From assembly GCA_030600745.1 (NCBI GenBank), contig JAUVLL010000013.1, positions 1-19,733 of the forward strand: DNA of 19,733 bases, written 5' to 3'. Position numbers and translations under genes: made by a program. Below, one piece after another: positions 1 to 7,434 of the stretch. Source of the stretch: Spirochaetaceae bacterium (GTDB lineage Bacteria; Spirochaetota; Spirochaetia; B11-G9). Below the pieces are notes generated by a model, which saw only the letters and a list, made by a program, of their open reading frames with translations, did no database searches and had not been told where the DNA came from. The stretch's first letter is position 1. Every line of letters begins with the position of its first letter.

Positions 1-131
1 TCACTTTTTCTACTTAAAAAATACTTCTTATCTAATATAAGGCCAATACCTGGCGAAAAAAGCTTAGGATGCATATGCGAGCAGTAAACTTGTTTACGAC
101 CAGCACAAAAACAAGCTGAATTTATAGACAT
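1..131 (-). CDS. possible partial ORF running off the left edge, unrecognised
   Basis: An open frame of 43 codons starts at an ATG (bases 131-129) and runs off the left edge without a stop. The peptide begins MSINSACFCAGRKQVYC and includes HPKLFSPGIG; it has four cysteines in its first 17 residues. I do not recognise a family. There is only a weak AGG upstream, and a perfect GTAAAC-TT-GTTTAC palindrome (84-97) lies inside it. It may be chance, or the 5' end of a gene outside the window. Otherwise I see nothing else in bases 1-150. Confidence 0.15.
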   Translation of the reverse strand, partial: MSINSACFCAGRKQVYCSHMHPKLFSPGIGLILDKKYFLSRKS

Positions 132-150
132 CGCAAAAGCCTACATACAC

Positions 151-177
151 TTGACATATACACATGCCATGTATACT
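151..177 (+). promoter_or_regulatory. promoter with overlapping operator-like inverted repeat
   Basis: A perfect -35 box TTGACA (151-156) is followed after 15 bases by TATACT (172-177), a good -10 with a short spacer. Between and over them lies an inverted repeat with arms TATACA (157-162) and TGTATA (170-175). Such palindromes over the promoter are usual for self-regulated antitoxin genes, which fits the relic that follows. It may now serve the downstream hydrolase. The assignment is from pattern only. Confidence 0.4.
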
Positions 178-185
178 TTATATTT

Positions 186-396
186 ATGAATGCTATAAAT
201 GCCTTAAAAATACGAAATCAATTCGGAGAAGTTCTGATCTATTGGATAAGGAAAAAGAGCCTATTCTTATTACCAAAAGTAAAAAAATTCGAGCTGTTTT
301 AATCCGTTATGAGGATTTCCAAACCAGGTTGCTCCTTCACTTATACAGGAAGATCCTGTGGTAACTCTTAGGAAATTGATAGGATATGAAGATTGA
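186..396 (+). pseudogene. frameshifted Phd/YefM-type antitoxin relic
   Basis: Three reading frames must be joined to recover one antitoxin-like protein of about 70 residues. From ATG 186 the first frame reads MNAINALKIRNQFGEVL. After a one-base loss near 231-236 the second frame reads DLLDKEKEPILITKSKK and then IRAVLIRYEDFQ. After another loss near 320-324 the third frame reads NQVAPSLIQEDPVV and ends at TGA 394-396. The order 'short N-terminal strand, LD..KEPI.ITK...RAVLI..EDF' is the Phd/YefM antitoxin fold, which binds the operator and neutralises a RelE/ParE/Doc toxin. No toxin gene follows: only 22 bases separate the stop from the next start. It is therefore an orphan and apparently dead, unless both indels are sequencing errors. 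Confidence 0.7.
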
Positions 397-418
397 GGTA
401 TATCCTGGAGGCAAATAA

Positions 419-1234
419 GTGGAGAAAGTGAGAATAGGTCTTGGACAGTTAAATACAAGAGATAACATTGAAAATTCCTTCAAGCAAATTGAAGAGCAGA
501 CAGCAGAATGTTCTCAAAAAGGTGCTCAGCTTGTTGTATTTCCGGAAATGTCTACTTATTTATCAGAAACTTCAACAATGGAAACTGCTCAAAAAATTAA
601 AGGAGAAATAATATCCCGATTTAAAGAACTTGCTGTTAAGTATGATATTTATATCCATAATGGAAGTTTTGTTGAGAAATCTGAGATTAGTGGGAAATCA
701 TACAATACCTCAGTATTAATAAATCCCGAAGGGAAGATCGAAGCTGTATATAAAAAAATCCATCTGTTTGATATCGAGATAAATGAGGAGCTCTCGTACA
801 GAGAATCCGATAGATATGAAAGAGGAAATTCAGTTGTAAATGTAAGTACAGATATAGGAGATTTTGGCTTCTCAATCTGTTATGATCTTCGATTTCCTGA
901 ACTCTACAGAAAGCTGGCATTCCAGGGTGTAAAACTTATCTTTGTACCAGCAGCATTTACTATGCATACAGGAAAGGATCACTGGGAATCATTACTTAGG
1001 GCGAGAGCAATCGAAAACCAGGTTTACATTGTGGCTCCGAACCAGATCGGAGAGCACCCGGATAATAAGTTCTGTTACGGAAACAGTATGATTGTTGACC
1101 CCTGGGGAAAGGTGATAGCCAGAGCATCAGATAAAGTGGGTACTATTGTTGCAGATATTGACTGGGATTACCTTGAAGATGTCAGGAAAAAACTCCCCAG
1201 CCTAAAAAACAGCATCGATTTGCAGAATATGTAA
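419..1234 (+). CDS. carbon-nitrogen hydrolase, Nit1/Nit2 (deaminated glutathione amidase/omega-amidase) type
   Basis: This is a nitrilase-superfamily amidase of 271 residues, the normal length for the Nit1/Nit2 branch. The Glu-Lys-Cys catalytic triad is complete: E43 in VVFPEMS, K113 in YKKIHLFD and C154 in SICYDLRFPELYR. The later stretch HWESLLRARAIENQVYIVA with CYGNSMIVDPWGKV is also typical of Nit1-like enzymes. These cytoplasmic enzymes hydrolyse small carboxamides such as deaminated glutathione or 2-oxo acid amides (metabolite repair); the exact substrate here is inferred. The start is GTG 419, set by GGAGG (407-411) seven bases upstream. The gene stands alone, 22 bases after the antitoxin relic, and is probably read from that promoter. 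About 110 bases without a clear signal separate it from the next gene. An alternative substrate such as an omega-amide or a carbamoyl compound cannot be excluded. Confidence 0.88.
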   Translation: MEKVRIGLGQLNTRDNIENSFKQIEEQTAECSQKGAQLVVFPEMSTYLSETSTMETAQKIKGEIISRFKELAVKYDIYIHNGSFVEKSEISGKSYNTSVLINPEGKIEAVYKKIHLFDIEINEELSYRESDRYERGNSVVNVSTDIGDFGFSICYDLRFPELYRKLAFQGVKLIFVPAAFTMHTGKDHWESLLRARAIENQVYIVAPNQIGEHPDNKFCYGNSMIVDPWGKVIARASDKVGTIVADIDWDYLEDVRKKLPSLKNSIDLQNM

Positions 1235-1347
1235 TTTAAAATTGGAAAAAACGGAAATCGCACATTATAAATAGCTCTAATATTCCCTTATTAAAAATAA
1301 AAAAAACCCGATATTCTAAACAGACTCGATATTAAATAGAGGTATAA

Positions 1348-3402
1348 ATGGGCGATCTCCTTGAGATTGTGGAGAAAAAAACTGATCAATCCAATCTACA
1401 GAGCAGCAAACAGAAGAAACTGGAAACTATAGATTTAAAGCAGCTGATCAATCGGCTTAACTACGTAAACTTTCAGGATGGAACTCTAACCTCAGTATTT
1501 CATCATAAGAACTACAATCGATCTATTTCATTGGATATCAAACCAGTAGCATGCAAGGACAATGAACTGTCATGCCTCTGGCCTGATTACGATAACCTTC
1601 AGATAGAGTTAAAAAACTATGATCTTACAGAAATATATATTGATGATGGTATAAGTACAATTGTTATTAGCCCTGAAAATGTTAACTTTAAACAGGAAGG
1701 ATTTACAGTTCAACTTCCTGAGGTTAATATACTTAAACCAGCCCGAAAATCAAGAAGGTATTCGGGGGGAAATACCCAGGTTCAGATGATTCAGAATAGT
1801 GTTCTCTTCCGGGGTAAATTAATTAACTTTACATCCGATTCTATCAGGATAGAAATTCAAGCAGCTGCCCACAGTACAGCAAACCGACTAAATCCGGATG
1901 CTCCGGTTTCTATTACACTGTTAGATGAAGGGGAGATAAAATTTTCCGGAGAATGTACCATCATTAGAACAAGCCGGGAAAAGACTTCCATTTCCTGTGT
2001 GTTAAAACCCATAAATAATAGAATACAAAAATTTAAAGCAAAAGAATACCGCAGTTTCCGCCAGAAGCTGATACCTTCACCGAGTATAGTTTTTACACAC
2101 CCATTTACCGGAAATAGGGTTAATCTACCCGTATACGATCTGTCAGGAGCTGGTTTTTCGGTGGAAGAAGATCAAAGGAGCAGTACCCTTTTACCGGGGA
2201 TGATCATTTCCGAATTGGAAATAGTCCTGTCTACAGGAATGAATGTTAAATGCAAATGCCAGGTTTTATACAGAAGAATAGTTGATGAAGATGAACATAA
2301 AACTATATTTCTAACAGGTTTTGTAATTCTTGATATAAAGCCTTACGACCATGTTCAACTACTTTCAATTATATTTCTTGCCAGAAACAGCAATATTTAT
2401 CTAAGTATGAATCTTGATACCAATGCTCTCTGGCGCTTTCTTTTCGAATCAGGATTCATCTATCCAACCAAATATGAATTCCTGAAAAGTCATAAGGAAA
2501 AGATAAAATCCATTTACAAAAAGATATACACCAATGCACCTGATATTGCAAGACATATAACATATCAGGATAAAGGGGAAATCCTGGGGCACGGATCCAT
2601 GCTTCGAAGCTATGAAAACACATGGCTCATACATCATCATGCAACCCTTGGTTCCTCGAAATTATTTGCAGGATTGTATGTTCTGGAACAGTTTGCAAAC
2701 TACGCATATAATACAAATAAGATAGATTCTCTTCATATGAACTATCTGTTATGTTATTATCGTCCTGAAAACAGATTTCCTGCCCGTGCATTCGGGGGCG
2801 CGGCAAAGAGTGTAAATAATCCTAAAGGATGCTCAGAAGATAATTTTGTATATTATGAATTCCAGATAAATACTGAAAAGATTTTTGATGATCTGAATTC
2901 ATGGAGTCTTGCAGAAAGCAGCGATGAAGACCTTCTTGATTTACAGAGCTATTATGAAGAGGTTTCCGGAGGACTAATGCTCGATGCTCTGAATATACTT
3001 CCGGGTAACTCAGGAAGTACAGGTGTAATAAAAGCTTATGAAAAACTACAGCTTAAAAGAGAAATTAAACTCTATTCATTAAAAAGCAAGGGAGATCTCC
3101 TTGCAGTTTTTATTGCAGACATTGCAGATACCGGAATGAATATGTCTGAACTGACAAACAATATCAAAGTTATAGTTGTACAGCCGGATAATCTTACAAA
3201 GAAAATGCTGGAAAGCAGTATCAATGAAATTGCAAAAAATCATTATGATAATTCCACTCATGTCCTCCTTTATCCGGATAGCTATGCTGATAACAATTTA
3301 ATGAAATATGATAAAAAGTACCGTATGTGGATATATAACATAGATTATTCGGATGCTTATTTTGATTTTCTTAATAAAATACTAAGGTTTTCCAGAAAAT
3401 AA
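1348..3402 (+). CDS. double PilZ-domain c-di-GMP receptor with C-terminal acyltransferase-like (GNAT-like) region
   Basis: This cytoplasmic protein of 684 residues has no membrane segments. A poorly conserved N-terminus (1-125) is followed by a first PilZ-like domain with R133-K-S-R-R137 and a degenerate N160-F-T-S-D-S. A second PilZ domain (about 230-335) has R235-S-F-R and a perfect D264-L-S-G-A-G269, matching the RxxxR...D/NxSxxG c-di-GMP signature, although its arginine motif is shifted by one. The C-terminal half (about 350-684) has strand-helix patterns such as GEILGHGSMLRSYENTWLIHH (about 410-430) and LLAVFIADIADTGMN that resemble GNAT acyltransferases; this is my inference, with no catalytic residue proven. 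The gene overlaps the next one by a single base (TAATG), so both are probably one translational unit. I infer that c-di-GMP binding controls the C-terminal activity. The 113 bases upstream hold only a CGATATT direct repeat (1309-1315, 1327-1333) and an AGAGG ribosome site. Confidence 0.75.
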   Translation: MGDLLEIVEKKTDQSNLQSSKQKKLETIDLKQLINRLNYVNFQDGTLTSVFHHKNYNRSISLDIKPVACKDNELSCLWPDYDNLQIELKNYDLTEIYIDDGISTIVISPENVNFKQEGFTVQLPEVNILKPARKSRRYSGGNTQVQMIQNSVLFRGKLINFTSDSIRIEIQAAAHSTANRLNPDAPVSITLLDEGEIKFSGECTIIRTSREKTSISCVLKPINNRIQKFKAKEYRSFRQKLIPSPSIVFTHPFTGNRVNLPVYDLSGAGFSVEEDQRSSTLLPGMIISELEIVLSTGMNVKCKCQVLYRRIVDEDEHKTIFLTGFVILDIKPYDHVQLLSIIFLARNSNIYLSMNLDTNALWRFLFESGFIYPTKYEFLKSHKEKIKSIYKKIYTNAPDIARHITYQDKGEILGHGSMLRSYENTWLIHHHATLGSSKLFAGLYVLEQFANYAYNTNKIDSLHMNYLLCYYRPENRFPARAFGGAAKSVNNPKGCSEDNFVYYEFQINTEKIFDDLNSWSLAESSDEDLLDLQSYYEEVSGGLMLDALNILPGNSGSTGVIKAYEKLQLKREIKLYSLKSKGDLLAVFIADIADTGMNMSELTNNIKVIVVQPDNLTKKMLESSINEIAKNHYDNSTHVLLYPDSYADNNLMKYDKKYRMWIYNIDYSDAYFDFLNKILRFSRK

Positions 3403-5363
3403 TGGACAAAATGATCAATATAAATAGAGATAATAACCGACAGTCCTATAACAGCAGGATAATTGAAGCATACATTAAGTTTATTAAAAAATATTTCCCT
3501 GATATTGATATCTATAATTTATTAAAACAATCAGAAATGACTGCTTATGAAGTAGAAGACCATGGTCATTGGTTCTCTCAAAAGCAGGTAGATGACTTTT
3601 ATTCAAGACTTGTAGAGGAAACAGGCGATACAGAAATTGCACGAAAAGCAGGCCGGTATATGGCTTCCCCGGAAACGAGTGGAGAGGTAAAGTACTATTT
3701 CCTTGGACGCATGGGGCTGACGAATACATATAAAATGATAGGTAAGGCCGCAAAAAGTTTAACAAGATCAACAACTTTTGAAGTTAATTCTCTTTCTGAG
3801 AATTCAGTTGAAATTCTTGTAACACAGAAAGAGGGATACTCTGAAAAAGAATATCAATGTCAAAACAGGATTGGAATGTTTGAGGCAGTAGCTGAGGGGG
3901 TGAAAGCCGGGAAAATTATTATTGAACACCCTGATTGTATATTCAAGGGAAGCAATTCCTGCAGATATATTATTACATGGGGGAAATCATCAACAAAAGT
4001 GGTTCGAAGATTACGAAATATATTAATCCCTATCTTCCTGCTTCCCAGTTTTATAGCCATATTCCATTTCAACTTTGCTCCAACTGTTTCTGTAGGAGCA
4101 ATGGCATCATTAATTATGATACTTGCTTTTAGTCTGTTTATTCTAAATACGGAGAAAAAAGAGCTGCAGTCCGCTCTTGAAACCTCAAACAGATCTCCGG
4201 AAAAATGGATTGAACAGATAGAAATCAACTATAACAGCAACCTGCTTTCCTCCGAAATAGGACAGGTTATAAGTAAACACACCAGTGTTGATGATGTCCT
4301 GTCCAGTGTAATTGATATTTCTGAAAAACGTCTTGACTATGACAGAGGTGTTATCTTTTTAGTAAATAATACCCATGACAGACTTGTATTCAGAGATGGC
4401 TTTGGCTATGGTGAAGAACATCTGGAGTTGCTTAAAACAGTAAAATTTCATATTGACAGGCCGGGCTCCAGGGGTATTTTTGTTAAATCTTTCAATGAAC
4501 AGAAACCATATTTGATAAATGACATAGAACAAATAGAAGCAGATCTGTCTCCCCGAAGTCTTAAATTTTCCAAATTAGTAGGCAGCCACGCGTTTATTTG
4601 CTGTCCAATTGTGTATGAAGGAGAATCTATGGGGATCATTGTTGCGGATAATGTAAATTCCGGACGAAACCTGACACAAAGTGACCTGAGTCTCTTTATG
4701 GGAATTGCATCTTCTATTGCCAATAGTTTAAAAACAGCAGAATTGTTTGAAATGAAAGAGAGACAGTTTAAATCCACCTTTGAAGTTTTAGCCTCCAGTA
4801 TTGATGCAAGAGATGCCCTTACTGCCGGTCATTCAGAAGCTGTAGCAAAGTACTCTGTAGAAATATGCCATGCCATGGGTCTGGATACGGAATATACTGA
4901 ACTTGTCAGACTTGCCGCTTTATTTCATGATTATGGTAAAATAGGCATTCCAGATTCCATTCTAAAAAAGGAAGGGCCCCTGACAGAAGCTGAATATATT
5001 GAAATACAAAGCCATGCAATAAAAACAAGGGAGCTGCTGGAAAAGATAGCATTTGAAGGCAGTTATCAAAAGATACCTGAAATAGCAGGTGCCCATCATG
5101 AGCGTATGGATGGAAGAGGATATCCTGATGGTCTCAAAGGAATGAATATCCCTTTGGGAGCAAGAATAATTGCTGTAGCAGACTATTTTGAAGCACTGAC
5201 AGCAAAAAGGCATTACAGAAGTCCCATGACTATCTATGCTGCAGTTACACAACTTTTAATTGCCGGCGGAGATCATCTGGATGAGGAAATCGTTCATATT
5301 TTTATTACGTATCTCGAGAAAGTTAATAATCTTAAACTGGGAACTTCCCCTCTCGCTGTTTAA
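3402..5363 (+). CDS. membrane V4R-GAF-HD-GYP cyclic-di-GMP phosphodiesterase
   Basis: This sensor enzyme of 653 residues most likely hydrolyses c-di-GMP. Residues 20-195 resemble the V4R small-ligand domain found in front of many signalling proteins, ending with the typical pair C179...G...C187. Two hydrophobic segments (about 205-222 and 228-249) form a membrane hairpin, placing both flanks in the cytoplasm. A GAF domain spans about 285-445. The HD-GYP domain (about 455-645) is complete: H477, H509-D510 in FHDYGKIGIP, H538, H565-H566 and G571-R-G-Y-P575, so catalysis is expected. The DxxDALT position reads DYFEALT. The start ATG shares one base with the stop of the PilZ gene (TAATG), and only a distant AAGG lies upstream, so translation is probably coupled. 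The 3' end overlaps the convergent methyltransferase by 32 bases. The V4R assignment is less sure than the GAF and HD-GYP ones. Confidence 0.88.
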   Translation: MDKMININRDNNRQSYNSRIIEAYIKFIKKYFPDIDIYNLLKQSEMTAYEVEDHGHWFSQKQVDDFYSRLVEETGDTEIARKAGRYMASPETSGEVKYYFLGRMGLTNTYKMIGKAAKSLTRSTTFEVNSLSENSVEILVTQKEGYSEKEYQCQNRIGMFEAVAEGVKAGKIIIEHPDCIFKGSNSCRYIITWGKSSTKVVRRLRNILIPIFLLPSFIAIFHFNFAPTVSVGAMASLIMILAFSLFILNTEKKELQSALETSNRSPEKWIEQIEINYNSNLLSSEIGQVISKHTSVDDVLSSVIDISEKRLDYDRGVIFLVNNTHDRLVFRDGFGYGEEHLELLKTVKFHIDRPGSRGIFVKSFNEQKPYLINDIEQIEADLSPRSLKFSKLVGSHAFICCPIVYEGESMGIIVADNVNSGRNLTQSDLSLFMGIASSIANSLKTAELFEMKERQFKSTFEVLASSIDARDALTAGHSEAVAKYSVEICHAMGLDTEYTELVRLAALFHDYGKIGIPDSILKKEGPLTEAEYIEIQSHAIKTRELLEKIAFEGSYQKIPEIAGAHHERMDGRGYPDGLKGMNIPLGARIIAVADYFEALTAKRHYRSPMTIYAAVTQLLIAGGDHLDEEIVHIFITYLEKVNNLKLGTSPLAV

Positions 5364-6156
5364 CCCCCCTGCAGGAAATAATAGGTGTATAGGTAAATCT
5401 TCTCCGATCCGAAAGAAAAGTTTCGGCCTCATTCAGAAAACCATTATAACCGTCAGGGTATTCCGGAAATTGATACCCTGAATTCTTTGCTGCTATTTCT
5501 ATCTTCTTAATCCAGTTAAACCTATCTACTTCCGATAATTCTCCATAAATTAGATGATGAGCTTTTAAGTCAACTTCTATATCTTTGAAGCCAAGATCAT
5601 AAAGATAAGAATATAATTTTCTACCAGCATAGGGATCAAAATTACCATTCTCAGTTACAATATCCGATACCTTCATTATTGTATTCTCCAGTCTTGATGG
5701 AAGTCCATAGTGGCTAAGGCAGTTATGATCAAGATCTATGAGACACAGTATCCCATCAGGCTTAAGAATGTCAGTCAGCCTTTTAACAATATCAAAGCTA
5801 TTCTGCCTATGATATTCCAGAAAAAACCGAACCCAAATAAAATCAAAACCCTCCATATTAACAAAAGAATTATTTACGTCGTGATTAATAAACTCAAGTC
5901 CTTTCATCCCATATTTTTTTCCGGCATAAGCAATTCTTTCCAATGAAGAATCAATGCCTGTTACATATCCGGATTCACCTACAATCTGTTTAAGAAATGA
6001 ACTTGTTATTCCGGAACCGCAACCTATATCAGCTACCCTCATCCCCTCTTTCAGTCCGGCCCATAGTGCCTGCCTTTCCAGTCTTGGGTAATCTGTCTTA
6101 ATATCCAGACGCATACATTCGCTATCATGTTCCATTATGTAACTTTGAACTCTCAA
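5332..6156 (-). CDS. class I SAM-dependent methyltransferase
   Basis: The protein has 274 residues with a Rossmann-type SAM site. Motif I is VADIGCGSG (41-49), the acidic end of strand beta-2 is GIDSS (D69), and HDVNN follows where motif III is expected. The substrate cannot be told from the sequence; the closest general pattern is the UbiE/Methyltransf_11-25 group acting on small molecules. The start is TTG 6156, supported by AAAGGA eight bases upstream; a later in-frame ATG at 6135 has no such site. It reads toward the HD-GYP gene and the last 32 bases of the two genes overlap tail to tail. An extended -10 promoter lies 36 bases upstream of the start. It is monocistronic. Confidence 0.85.
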   Translation of the reverse strand: MRVQSYIMEHDSECMRLDIKTDYPRLERQALWAGLKEGMRVADIGCGSGITSSFLKQIVGESGYVTGIDSSLERIAYAGKKYGMKGLEFINHDVNNSFVNMEGFDFIWVRFFLEYHRQNSFDIVKRLTDILKPDGILCLIDLDHNCLSHYGLPSRLENTIMKVSDIVTENGNFDPYAGRKLYSYLYDLGFKDIEVDLKAHHLIYGELSEVDRFNWIKKIEIAAKNSGYQFPEYPDGYNGFLNEAETFLSDRRRFTYTPIISCRGVKQREGKFPV

Positions 6157-6191
6157 TATTTAAATCCTTTACAATCTTAAGCTGGATTTGC

Positions 6192-6197
6192 ATTATA
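6192..6197 (-). promoter_or_regulatory. extended -10 box for the methyltransferase gene
   Basis: The minus strand reads TGTTATAAT, a perfect -10 hexamer with the TGn extension, placing transcription start about 29 bases before TTG 6156. No good -35 box is seen at the usual spacing, which extended -10 promoters tolerate. The 16-bp palindrome at 6212-6227 occupies the -35 zone. Confidence 0.5.
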
Positions 6198-6211
6198 ACA
6201 CAATAAATTTT

Positions 6212-6227
6212 AAAAAGTATACTTTTT
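6212..6227. promoter_or_regulatory. 16-bp perfect palindrome, possible operator
   Basis: AAAAAGTATACTTTTT is fully self-complementary and sits in the -35 zone of the methyltransferase promoter and upstream of the stress-protein gene. It has no loop, so it is not a terminator hairpin. A dimeric repressor site is possible; AT-rich chance is the alternative. The rest of 6157-6355 shows nothing else I can name. Confidence 0.3.
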
Positions 6228-6355
6228 TTCTTCTCTCTTTATTAGTATTATTTAATAAGAGGCTTTTGTGATGTATGCTATGTTATTTAGTTTTTTGCTA
6301 TATTGCTTCAGTTATTCCTTCTTACAGCCTGTAAAATCGAATATACTGGAGTAAT

Positions 6356-6384
6356 TTGACAGAGAAATAAGCTAATAATAAACA
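6356..6384 (+). promoter_or_regulatory. likely promoter of the universal stress protein gene
   Basis: A perfect -35 TTGACA (6356-6361) stands upstream of AT-rich -10 candidates: TAATAA at 6376 (14-base spacer) or TAAACA at 6379 (17-base spacer). Neither -10 is strong. Start would fall near 6390, just before the AAGGAG ribosome site (6403-6408). Confidence 0.4.
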
Positions 6385-6398
6385 CAGCGCAAATAGCT
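6384..6398 (+). repeat. 15-bp motif repeated inverted at 19707-19721
   Basis: ACAGCGCAAATAGCT lies in the presumed leader of the stress-protein gene. The same 15 bases occur in reverse complement at 19707-19721, upstream of the tetR efflux operon. Both copies are non-coding and both have an AT-rich -10-like stretch just before them on the matching strand. A shared regulatory site is possible; one chance match of this length in 20 kb is not very unlikely. Confidence 0.35.
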
Positions 6399-6415
6399 CA
6401 ATAAGGAGAATTATT

Positions 6416-6838
6416 ATGAAAATTAAAAAAATAATGGTACCTGTTGATGAATCCCAGTATTCCTTCGATGCTGTTCAGTACTCAATTGACTATGCAAAAA
6501 GTATGGAGTGTGAAATTTTGCTGCTTCACTGCCACAAGCAGTTTCCAACAGTTATCGGAGAACCACATCTTCAGGTTGCAATAAACAAAATACTTGAAAA
6601 TGCAAATAAATTAATGAAGCCCTACAGAGAAATTTACAAAGAAAACGGCATTTCATTCAAGGAACTCCTGTTAGAGGAACCTGCCGGTAAAGTTATCTCT
6701 GAAACAGCAAAAATTGAAGGAATTAACCTGATTATTATGGGCTCAAAAGGCATGAGTGATTTTGCAGGACTGATTCTTGGAAGTACAACCCACAAGGTTT
6801 TACATACGGCTCCCTGTCCTGTTCTGGTCGTCCGCTGA
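6416..6838 (+). CDS. universal stress protein, UspA family
   Basis: A single-domain UspA protein of 140 residues, the usual length. It has the conserved N-terminal strand and acidic residue IMVPVDES (D11) and the ATP-binding signature G-2x-G-9x-G-S as G109-SK-G112-MSDFAGLIL-G122-S123, so it belongs to the ATP-binding branch rather than the UspA-like non-binding one. It ends in PCPVLVVR, the standard last strand. Such proteins form cytoplasmic dimers and adjust survival or metabolism under stress; the specific target is unknown. AAGGAG (6403-6408) stands seven bases before the ATG. It is monocistronic and converges with the cupin/racemase-relic pair: its stop ends one base before the relic's stop. 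Confidence 0.95.
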   Translation: MKIKKIMVPVDESQYSFDAVQYSIDYAKSMECEILLLHCHKQFPTVIGEPHLQVAINKILENANKLMKPYREIYKENGISFKELLLEEPAGKVISETAKIEGINLIIMGSKGMSDFAGLILGSTTHKVLHTAPCPVLVVR

Positions 6839-6839
6839 T

Positions 6840-6987
6840 TCAATATCCCAAAGCCAGCTCTACTGCCCTGGCTGCATGTATCGTTGTAGCATCATAGAGG
6901 GGCATTTCTGTATGTCCCTGCTGAACAAGAAGAGCTATTTCGGTGCATCCCGGAATAACTGCCTCCAAGCAGTCCGATTGTTTTCAT
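6840..6987 (-). pseudogene. aspartate/glutamate racemase relic with large internal deletion
   Basis: Only the two ends of a racemase gene remain. From ATG 6987 the first codons read MKTIGLLGG, the classic start of Asp/Glu racemases. After the junction a shifted frame reads AVIPGCTEIALLVQQGHTEM and continues PLYDATTIHAARAVELALGY to TGA 6842-6840, which is the exact C-terminal end of the family, with the second catalytic cysteine in GCTE. About 180 residues in between, with the first catalytic cysteine, are gone, and the 148-base remnant is out of frame. GGAGAG sits six bases before the ATG, and the start lies three bases after the cupin stop, so the intact gene was second in a cupin-racemase operon. 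It can make only a dead 31-residue peptide. Confidence 0.8.
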
Positions 6988-6990
6988 TTA

Positions 6991-7338
6991 TCACTCTCCA
7001 AGTATAGATATAACATAGATATACCGTAAAATTTTATCATTGGTGTTTATAATATTATGTTCCGTATACGGCGGACAATAGGCATTTTTACCTTTGGAAA
7101 GTTTTACAGTATCATAACCTTCAAAGACCATCTCGCCTTCACCTTCCAAAACTATTATCAGTTCTTCTTTATTTTCCGTATTATGAGTCCCGACTGTCTC
7201 TCCGGGTTCAAGAGATACCATTCCGGATTTCAGTCTTACAGTAGATGGCGGTCCTCCAAGTATTCTTTGAAATCCTGCTGCTCTCATATCCAGTTTAATT
7301 GCTTTGGGTTCCAATCCAATAGTTTTTGTTTTATCCAC
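6991..7338 (-). CDS. small single-domain cupin protein
   Basis: The protein is 115 residues long and covers one cupin_2 barrel. Motif 1 is PGETVGTHNTENKEELIIVLEG with H52 and E58/E59, and motif 2 is CPPYTEHNIINTN with H94. The second histidine of the usual HxH is replaced by threonine or asparagine, so metal binding may be weak or use three ligands. Small cupins bind a metal and a small ligand as enzymes or sensors; the function here is not identifiable. The start is GTG 7338 with GGGAG six bases upstream; an overlapping ATG at 7340 is out of frame. It heads an operon whose second gene is the deleted racemase, which suggests a past role in amino-acid racemisation or uptake. It is divergent from ygiQ. 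Confidence 0.85.
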   Translation of the reverse strand: MDKTKTIGLEPKAIKLDMRAAGFQRILGGPPSTVRLKSGMVSLEPGETVGTHNTENKEELIIVLEGEGEMVFEGYDTVKLSKGKNAYCPPYTEHNIINTNDKILRYIYVISILGE

Positions 7339-7379
7339 ATAAAGCTCCCTTTTTAGTCAGGCTAAACAATAACATAGAA

Positions 7380-7408
7380 TTAGCAGGATAGTAAGAAAAA
7401 AATAGAAT
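7380..7408 (+). promoter_or_regulatory. predicted promoter for the ygiQ-MATE-patatin set
   Basis: TTAGCA (7380-7385) and TAGAAT (7403-7408) are separated by 17 bases. Each box is a fair match to the sigma-70 consensus. The expected start near 7415 leaves about 20 bases of leader carrying GAGG (7424-7427). The same gap must also hold the divergent cupin promoter. A short repeat TTTAG/CTAAA (7352-7366) lies on the cupin side. Confidence 0.4.
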
Positions 7409-7434
7409 GTACCATTTTTTGTAGAGGCGTTGCA

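Noticed and set aside
6852..6873. AGCCAG/CTGGCT hairpin after the stress-protein gene as a terminator
   Set aside because: It lies within the coding relic of the racemase, has a ten-base loop, and no T-run follows on either strand.
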